Positions 6,114 through 10,217 of a stretch of DNA of 10,217 bases are shown here, in pieces. Under the pieces are notes generated by a model, which saw only the letters and a program-made list of their open reading frames with translations, was not told the origin of the DNA and did not search any database. Both the position numbers and the translations under genes were made by a program. Each line of letters opens with the position of its first letter. Positions within the stretch are counted from its first letter, which is position 1. The DNA is from an uncultured Chromatiaceae bacterium (GTDB lineage Bacteria; Pseudomonadota; Gammaproteobacteria; Enterobacterales; Alteromonadaceae): NCBI GenBank assembly GCA_946482325.1, contig CAMLRA010000149.1:1-10217 (forward strand), in the 5' to 3' direction.

Positions 6114-7303
6114 TATTTAGCCCCCTTTTTGGCCGTGCCCTGCTTTTGTTTTGCCAGTTGCGGCCCCGGCAATACCTGCTGCCAGAACCAGCCGGCCAGC
6201 TTACCGGTGACATCAGCTTCAGCATTGGTCAGCAGCACCAGGCCATAACCTGTCGATGGTGAATAGGCGATATAAGGCCGGTAACCGTCGACCACACCGG
6301 CGTGGTAATACAACCGGTCGTCACCATACTGCACCATGCGCCAGCCGCGGCCGTACCAGGCGCTGGCGTTACGGTATTGCTGCCAGACCGGCCAGCGCGG
6401 TTTGCCCGGCATTTTCACCAGCGGCTGTTGTAATTGGCTAAGCAGCGCCGGCGAAAACACTTCAGGCCTGTACCCCAGCATCGCTATCAGATACTGCGAC
6501 AAATCACGTGCGCTGGCATTGACCCCGGCGGCAGCCGGAAAGCGGTAAAAATTCGCTTTGGGTTTGACAGTCCGCCAGCCTTTGCCACCACGTTGATGCG
6601 GCAGTGCTTTGTTGCGACTGGCCAGCAGACCGGTGAGACCATAAGACGCGGTATGCATCTGCAGCGGGCTGAACACCCGCTCTGTCACCAGACTTTCGTA
6701 AGACTTGCCAGTGGATTGCTCAGCTGCCCGTCCCAGCAAGCCAAATAACACATTCTGGTAGCTGTAACACCGCCGCGGCGGGCAGACCGGCGCCAGTTCT
6801 GCTAGTCGCGGCAGAATTTCTGCCGGTGTTTTGTTGGCTTCAATTAAATCTTCAAACGCATGAGCCCAAAAACCAGAGCCCTGTGATAATACGCTTTCGA
6901 CATTAACCTGCTGCTCGATTTGCGCATTTTTCAGATGTAATTCAGGAACATACGCTTTCAGTGGTTGCTGCAAATCCAGCCGCCCCTGCTGCGACAGCTG
7001 CACCAGTAAATTGCCGGCAAAGGTCTTTGATACAGAGGCGAGGCGAAACACCGTATCCGGATTCACCCGGGCTTGCTCGCCCACGGCCCGCACACCATAA
7101 CTGCCGAGCGCCAACACCCGATCCTGATACACGATGGCATAAGCGCCACCCGGCACTTTGGCGCTTTGCAGCTGCGCATGAAACTGCTGTTGGAATTGCG
7201 CCGAAAGCAGCGGATCGGCCCCAGCCAGAGCCTGACCAACAGTGCCAAAGCCACAGTATGCCACCAGCGGCAAACAACGAAGAAAACGGTACAAATTATT
7301 CAC
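6113..7303 (-). CDS. Secreted serine hydrolase, class C beta-lactamase / penicillin-binding-protein-like
   Basis: A 396-aa protein of the PF00144 family. It has an N-terminal signal sequence (hydrophobic stretch ending QALAGA, about residues 11-28), then the three active-site motifs: SVSK (S90, K93), YQN (Y182, N184) and HAG (H334-G336) in place of KTG. The HxG form is common in esterase, D-aminopeptidase and EstB-like members, so a classical cephalosporinase activity is not assured; D-Ala-D-Ala peptides or another ester or amide are possible substrates. The start is a GTG at 7303 chosen on a strong AAGGAG site 6 nt upstream; it overlaps the end of the M56-M23 gene by 8 nt. Its stop overlaps the start of the esterase. 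It takes the place that the lactamase structural gene has in blaI-blaR1-blaZ loci. Confidence 0.9.
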   Translation of the reverse strand: MNNLYRFLRCLPLVAYCGFGTVGQALAGADPLLSAQFQQQFHAQLQSAKVPGGAYAIVYQDRVLALGSYGVRAVGEQARVNPDTVFRLASVSKTFAGNLLVQLSQQGRLDLQQPLKAYVPELHLKNAQIEQQVNVESVLSQGSGFWAHAFEDLIEANKTPAEILPRLAELAPVCPPRRCYSYQNVLFGLLGRAAEQSTGKSYESLVTERVFSPLQMHTASYGLTGLLASRNKALPHQRGGKGWRTVKPKANFYRFPAAAGVNASARDLSQYLIAMLGYRPEVFSPALLSQLQQPLVKMPGKPRWPVWQQYRNASAWYGRGWRMVQYGDDRLYYHAGVVDGYRPYIAYSPSTGYGLVLLTNAEADVTGKLAGWFWQQVLPGPQLAKQKQGTAKKGAK

Positions 7304-8711
7304 CCGTGGCTCCTTGCATCATATTCAAAGGCAGCAAGACCGCTGGATCGACCCGCTCACCAGCCTTGACCAGTTCCAGATGTAAATGTGGCCCGGTCGT
7401 GCGACCACTGTTGCCTAAGGTTCCCACCGACTGACCAGCCTGCAGCTGCTGACCCGACTGCACTGTGACCGCATCCAGATGGGCGTACATCGACTGATAA
7501 CCACCGCCGTGATCAATCAGCACCACGTTACCGAGATTTGGATGCAGGCTGTCGCTGCCACTGAGCAGCACTTTGCCGGCGGCGATCGCCAGCACCGGCG
7601 TGCCGCGCGGTGCAATAAAATCGAGGCCAGCATGCGGTTTGCCCTGACGAAAACTGTGAACTTCACCAAACCATGAACCGACGTGGCCACGCAGCAGCGG
7701 CGCCTGCCATTGCTGCGGCGCCAAACCGGTCAGTTCAGTTTTTAGCGCCAACGCCGGCACACTCAGGCTCATCAATACCAAAGCTAACAGGTAAAGTTGC
7801 CGGGCGGACAGTCGCCGCGGCGGCTGCAAAATCTGCTGCAGCCGTTGTTGTAACATTTGAGCAGGACCATGACCGGCATTGGCCTGCAGCCAAAGCCCGG
7901 ACTGAAACGCCTGCTGCTGGGCGCGGATCACCACGAGCAAAGTGCGGGCATAAGCACTACGTTGCGCGGGTTGTTGCTGCAGTACCCAGTCGTCGACGGC
8001 ATGCTCCATCGCCGACTGGTAATGCCGCTCCAGCAGCCGTAGCGCCGGATTAAACCAGCATAAGGCGCAGAGCAGCCGCCAGCTCAACAGCCACAGCGGG
8101 TCACGGCGCTGCAGATGCTTCAGTTCATGCCATAACAACAACCGCTGCTGGTTGGCAGGCAACTGCCAGAACCAGTCCGGCAGCCACAGCATGCTGTCTG
8201 TGATGCCGCTGACAAATGGGCTGCTGCCATGCGGTAATTGCCGGATTTGCAAATGATGGCGTTGCAGCGCAGCCTGCAAGGCCGGCTCCGGCGCGACGAT
8301 CGCTGCCAGACGCTGCACGGGTAACGGCAGCGACCATTGGTGCAAGCGGCGCCACAATTGCCATTGTCGCCCCATAAACACACAAGACAACACACAACCA
8401 GCCAGCAGGAACCAAAGCGCCAGCTCCGGCAACCAGGCCTGCAGTGGTTGTTGCTCCAGCCAGCCCGGGTGTGCCGGCAATGCCAGTAACGGACTTACAC
8501 CTTGCTCATGCGCACTCAGCCACAGCGCCGGCAGCACTGCGTTTTGTTCAGGCCAGGGCAAAAATGGCAACCAGGATACCAGCAACAACAACGGCGCTAA
8601 TGGTGTCGACGCGCTCAGCCGTTGCGAAAAACGCAGGCCAAGCTGTAACAAACCAACCAGCAGCGTGGTCCACAACACCCAGCAAAGCAGTAGCAAAAGC
8701 ATATTCAGCAT
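7296..8711 (-). CDS. BlaR1-like M56 membrane metalloprotease fused to an M23 (LytM-type) peptidase domain
   Basis: A 471-aa protein. Residues 1-323 form the M56 part: membrane helices near 4-25, 37-53, 95-113 and 305-323, with a large loop between the third and fourth carrying the zinc motif HELKH (H195, E196, H199) and EHAVDD (E236, D240), a likely third-ligand region. As in BlaR1, this loop should be cytoplasmic, where it can cleave a BlaI-type repressor. After the last helix the periplasmic part (about 340-471) is an M23 domain with HAGLD (H360, D364), YAH (H411) and HLHLE (H442, H444), so all usual zinc ligands are present and it may be an active endopeptidase or a peptidoglycan-binding sensor. 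It replaces the penicillin-binding domain of BlaR1. AGGGAG (8719-8724) lies 7 nt before the ATG. It sits 32 nt after the repressor gene and overlaps the serine hydrolase. Confidence 0.92.
   Translation of the reverse strand: MLNMLLLLLCWVLWTTLLVGLLQLGLRFSQRLSASTPLAPLLLLVSWLPFLPWPEQNAVLPALWLSAHEQGVSPLLALPAHPGWLEQQPLQAWLPELALWFLLAGCVLSCVFMGRQWQLWRRLHQWSLPLPVQRLAAIVAPEPALQAALQRHHLQIRQLPHGSSPFVSGITDSMLWLPDWFWQLPANQQRLLLWHELKHLQRRDPLWLLSWRLLCALCWFNPALRLLERHYQSAMEHAVDDWVLQQQPAQRSAYARTLLVVIRAQQQAFQSGLWLQANAGHGPAQMLQQRLQQILQPPRRLSARQLYLLALVLMSLSVPALALKTELTGLAPQQWQAPLLRGHVGSWFGEVHSFRQGKPHAGLDFIAPRGTPVLAIAAGKVLLSGSDSLHPNLGNVVLIDHGGGYQSMYAHLDAVTVQSGQQLQAGQSVGTLGNSGRTTGPHLHLELVKAGERVDPAVLLPLNMMQGATGE
7310..7315 (-). 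promoter_or_regulatory. Ribosome site deciding the GTG start of the serine hydrolase
   Basis: On the minus strand this reads AAGGAG, 6 nt before the GTG at 7303. It lies inside the 3' end of the M56-M23 gene and explains why a GTG, and not an internal ATG, is taken as the start. Confidence 0.7.
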
Positions 8712-8743
8712 GGGTCGTCTCCCTGCTCAAACTGTTGCAGCTG

Positions 8744-9082
8744 TTACTCCAACGCCTGCAAATCCTCGGCACTTAATAAAGCGCTGTCGGCAAACATTGC
8801 CAACGGCAGCGGCTGTTTCAGCTCCAGCACCCGGCTGGCGAAATCCTGCGCCAGTGCGGCCAACGTCGGCACTTTGGCCACCAGCGCGGCATAACTGTTC
8901 TGATTTCCTTGTTGCACCAGCTGCAGCAGGCCCTTGTCGACCATGCGCTCCAGCGTTTTTCGGGTGGAGGAATAACTCCAGTCCAACACATCCGCCAGCT
9001 GGTCGTGTAATTCACGACCGGTTTGAGGCTGCTGTTGCCAGAGCAATTTCAGTATTTCCAGTTCAGGTGCTGTCGGATGCAT
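8744..9082 (-). CDS. BlaI/MecI/CopY-family transcriptional repressor
   Basis: A 112-aa protein. Residues 1-70 are a winged-helix DNA-binding domain: PTAPELEILKLLWQQQP, then the recognition-helix segment WSYSSTRKTLERMVDKGLL, then a wing (QQGNQNSYAAL). The remaining 40 residues are the dimerisation and protease-sensitive tail. It is slightly shorter than BlaI/MecI (about 123-128 aa). Family members repress their own operon as dimers on dyad sites and are inactivated when the M56 partner cleaves them or triggers their cleavage; the partner is the next gene. The ATG at 9082 has GAGGA (9090-9094) 7 nt upstream. Two dyad operators lie between it and the divergent response regulator gene, so it very likely represses the whole 9082-5196 operon, and perhaps influences the divergent gene. 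Confidence 0.93.
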   Translation of the reverse strand: MHPTAPELEILKLLWQQQPQTGRELHDQLADVLDWSYSSTRKTLERMVDKGLLQLVQQGNQNSYAALVAKVPTLAALAQDFASRVLELKQPLPLAMFADSALLSAEDLQALE

Positions 9083-9104
9083 CAGCCATTCCTCGCTATT
9101 GAAT

Positions 9105-9142
9105 GCTTGTCATACTGCGACAAATGTCGCAGCATGACAAGC
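9105..9142. promoter_or_regulatory. BlaI-type operator 1 inside a 38-bp near-perfect palindrome
   Basis: The core TGCGACAAATGTCGCA (9116-9131) is a dyad of the form ACAnnTGT seen in BlaI/MecI operators. The symmetry extends outward with GCTTGTCAT (9105-9113) and ATGACAAGC (9134-9142); 17 of 19 base pairs about the centre 9123/9124 are complementary. It ends 22 bp before the repressor start codon. On the minus strand a TTGTCA (-35-like) and a TATGAC (-10-like) fall within it, 20 bp apart, which is too wide for a good promoter, so the exact promoter is unresolved. Confidence 0.8.
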
Positions 9143-9148
9143 AAAAAA

Positions 9149-9164
9149 TGCGACAACTGTCGCA
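9149..9164. promoter_or_regulatory. BlaI-type operator 2
   Basis: TGCGACAACTGTCGCA is a second copy of the operator core, differing from operator 1 only at one of the two central bases. The centre-to-centre distance is 33 bp, close to three helical turns, which would allow two repressor dimers on the same face. Operator 2 lacks the extended outer arms of operator 1. Confidence 0.78.
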
Positions 9165-9228
9165 GGTTGAGGCTGAGTGGTGAAATAGCGGCCAACCTTG
9201 CCTGGCTATTCGCCGGCAACAGCGGCAT

Positions 9229-9258
9229 TTGACAGATTTTTCACAATGTCCGCATTAT
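9229..9258 (+). promoter_or_regulatory. Candidate sigma70 promoter for the response regulator gene
   Basis: A perfect TTGACA -35 (9229-9234) and CATTAT (9253-9258, 4/6 match to -10) are 18 bp apart. Transcription from here would begin near 9265, which excludes the longer in-frame starts at 9198 and 9246 and favours the ATG at 9291. It lies 65 bp from operator 2. Confidence 0.5.
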
Positions 9259-9290
9259 GCTGTGCAGACCCCGAACCACCGGAACCCTTC

Positions 9291-10016
9291 ATGCCACAAC
9301 CTGCTGCGCCACAAACCGCTTTCCCCGGTCGGACTTTGCGTATTTTACTGGTCGAAGACGAACCTGCATTGGCGCGCAATATTGTCGATTATTTGCAGTT
9401 GCTCGGACATCAGACGGACTACGCAGCCGACGGTAAACTTGGCCTGCAGCTGGCGCTGCAGCAGCAGTTTGATGTGATTCTGCTGGACTTGATGCTGCCG
9501 CGGCTGGATGGCCTGAGCCTGTGCCGCCAGCTACGTAATCAGGCCAGCCGGCATACGCCGGTACTGATGTTAACCGCCCGCGACACCCTCGCCGATAAAA
9601 CCGATGGCTTTTTTGCGGGTGCCGACGACTACCTGACCAAACCTTTTGCGCTGGCCGAACTGGCGCTGCGCTGTCAGGCATTAGCGCGGCGCAACCAACC
9701 TGCGCAATATTGTCTGGAGATTGGCCCGCTGCGGCTCGACCGGCGCACTATGCAAGCCTGGCGCGGCAACCAACTGCTGCAGCTGCACCCGCTTGGCTTG
9801 CAAATCCTGCAACTTTTGGCCGAAGCCTATCCGGCGGTGTTAAGCCGCCAACAACTAACCAGCCAACTATGGCCCGATGAACCGCCGGATTCGGATGCGC
9901 TACGCAGCCATATATATTTGCTGCGCCAACAGTTGGATAAACCTTTTGCCTCGCCTTTATTACACACGGTGCACGGTGTTGGTTTTGTGCTGCGGGTCAC
10001 GGAGCCGACAGTATGA
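9291..10016 (+). CDS. OmpR/PhoB-family two-component response regulator
   Basis: 241 aa from the chosen ATG, which has GGAA (9281-9284) 6 nt upstream and is the only in-frame start after the candidate promoter; the reading frame is open back to 9198 but those extra residues (Pro/Cys-rich) do not belong to the family. The receiver domain (about 16-132) shows VEDE (E22, D23), the phosphoacceptor in LLDLMLP (D66), T95 in LTARD and K117 in YLTKPF. The C-terminal winged helix (about 140-238) ends with HTVHGVGFVLRV, the typical OmpR-family hairpin. It is a phosphorylation-controlled DNA-binding regulator. Its stop overlaps the start of the sensor kinase by 4 nt (ATGA). Which stimulus and genes it serves cannot be read here; it is divergent from the BlaI-type operon. 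Confidence 0.93.
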   Translation: MPQPAAPQTAFPGRTLRILLVEDEPALARNIVDYLQLLGHQTDYAADGKLGLQLALQQQFDVILLDLMLPRLDGLSLCRQLRNQASRHTPVLMLTARDTLADKTDGFFAGADDYLTKPFALAELALRCQALARRNQPAQYCLEIGPLRLDRRTMQAWRGNQLLQLHPLGLQILQLLAEAYPAVLSRQQLTSQLWPDEPPDSDALRSHIYLLRQQLDKPFASPLLHTVHGVGFVLRVTEPTV

Positions 10017-10217
10017 GCCGTGGCAAAACGTCATTGAGCCTGCGCATCCGCGCCGCATTTTTGTTGCTGGTACTGGCCTGTGGTTTATTGTTTGGCCTGT
10101 TGACGCTGGTGTTTGTTTACACCACCGAAGATGCGCTGTTTTATCAGCGACTGGATCAGGAAATTGCCCGCCAGCAACTGTTGCCGGCACCCACTGCGCC
10201 ACTGGATAGCCATTTAC
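10013..10217 (+). CDS. Sensor histidine kinase, N-terminal fragment (3' truncated by the window)
   Basis: The ATG overlaps the response regulator stop (ATGA) and 68 codons are visible before the window ends. The product starts with a basic stretch (RGKTSLSLRIR) and a membrane helix (about residues 15-36, AAFLLLVLACGLLFGLLTLV), followed by a soluble, Gln/Pro-containing segment (YQRLDQEIARQQLLPAPTAP) that would be the beginning of a periplasmic sensor region. This layout and the overlap with an OmpR-type regulator are those of a partner kinase. The HAMP, dimerisation and ATPase domains would lie beyond the window, so the family assignment rests on context and the N-terminal layout. Confidence 0.8.
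   Translation, partial: MSRGKTSLSLRIRAAFLLLVLACGLLFGLLTLVFVYTTEDALFYQRLDQEIARQQLLPAPTAPLDSHL

Noticed and set aside
6113..7303. Calling the serine hydrolase an AmpC cephalosporinase
   Set aside because: The third motif is HAG and not KTG, which is shared by many esterases and peptidases of the same fold; only the family level is supported.
6961..8776. Several long open frames on the + strand opposite the M56-M23 and serine hydrolase genes
   Set aside because: They are antisense shadows of GC-rich, Leu/Gln-rich coding sequence; their translations are low-complexity (Ala/Pro/Arg-rich) with no family features, while the minus-strand proteins carry complete catalytic motifs.
7800..9060. Frequent CTGCAG/CAGCAG runs in the right part, possibly a repeat or mobile element
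   Set aside because: They follow from Leu/Gln-rich coding sequence and have no regular period, flanking repeats or transposase gene.
9198..9290. N-terminal extension of the response regulator
   Set aside because: The extra residues precede the receiver domain, look unlike the family and lie over or upstream of the candidate promoter; the ATG at 9291 gives a normal length.

Overview
The window looks like chromosomal DNA from a gammaproteobacterium, most likely an Alteromonadales/Chromatiaceae-type aquatic organism such as Rheinheimera or a relative. This is an inference from the ccoG, srkA-dsbA and BlaI-type gene content and the protein flavour; no 16S or other phylogenetic marker is present. 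No tRNA, rRNA, insertion sequence, phage gene or CRISPR array was seen.

Left part (1-3060, + strand): the 3' end of ccoG (cytochrome cbb3 oxidase assembly ferredoxin) and its terminator, then srkA (stress-response Ser/Thr kinase) and two consecutive periplasmic DsbA-type thiol oxidoreductases. The first has the classical CPHC active site and the second the PDI-like CGHC. A strong hairpin terminator closes the unit. In E. coli srkA and dsbA are also adjacent and co-transcribed; here the unit is extended by the second DsbA.

Middle (3060-5195, + strand): an uncharacterised lipoprotein, then a compact unit of three small unrecognised genes: an 81-aa Ala/Pro-rich protein, a 170-aa multispanning membrane protein and a 94-aa single-pass membrane protein. 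Gaps between them are only 5 and 0 nt. A candidate promoter and a tandem 11-bp repeat precede the unit, and a hairpin with A- and T-tracts, likely bidirectional, follows it.

Right part (5196-9082, - strand): a tightly coupled four-gene operon reading leftward: a BlaI/MecI-family repressor, an M56 (BlaR1-type) membrane metalloprotease whose extracytoplasmic C-terminus is an M23 (LytM-like) peptidase domain, a secreted class C beta-lactamase-like serine hydrolase, and a secreted esterase of the Fes/IroE type. The last three genes overlap at their ends. Two copies of a 16-bp dyad lie just upstream of the repressor, one of them embedded in a 38-bp near-perfect palindrome; they are the obvious repressor operators. 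Compared with classical BlaI-BlaR1-BlaZ, the penicillin-binding sensor domain is replaced by an M23 domain and the penicillin-recognising fold is a separate secreted protein. This is the most interesting system in the window.

Right edge (9229-10217, + strand): divergent from that operon, an OmpR-family response regulator with a candidate promoter, overlapping by 4 nt the start of a sensor histidine kinase that runs off the window.
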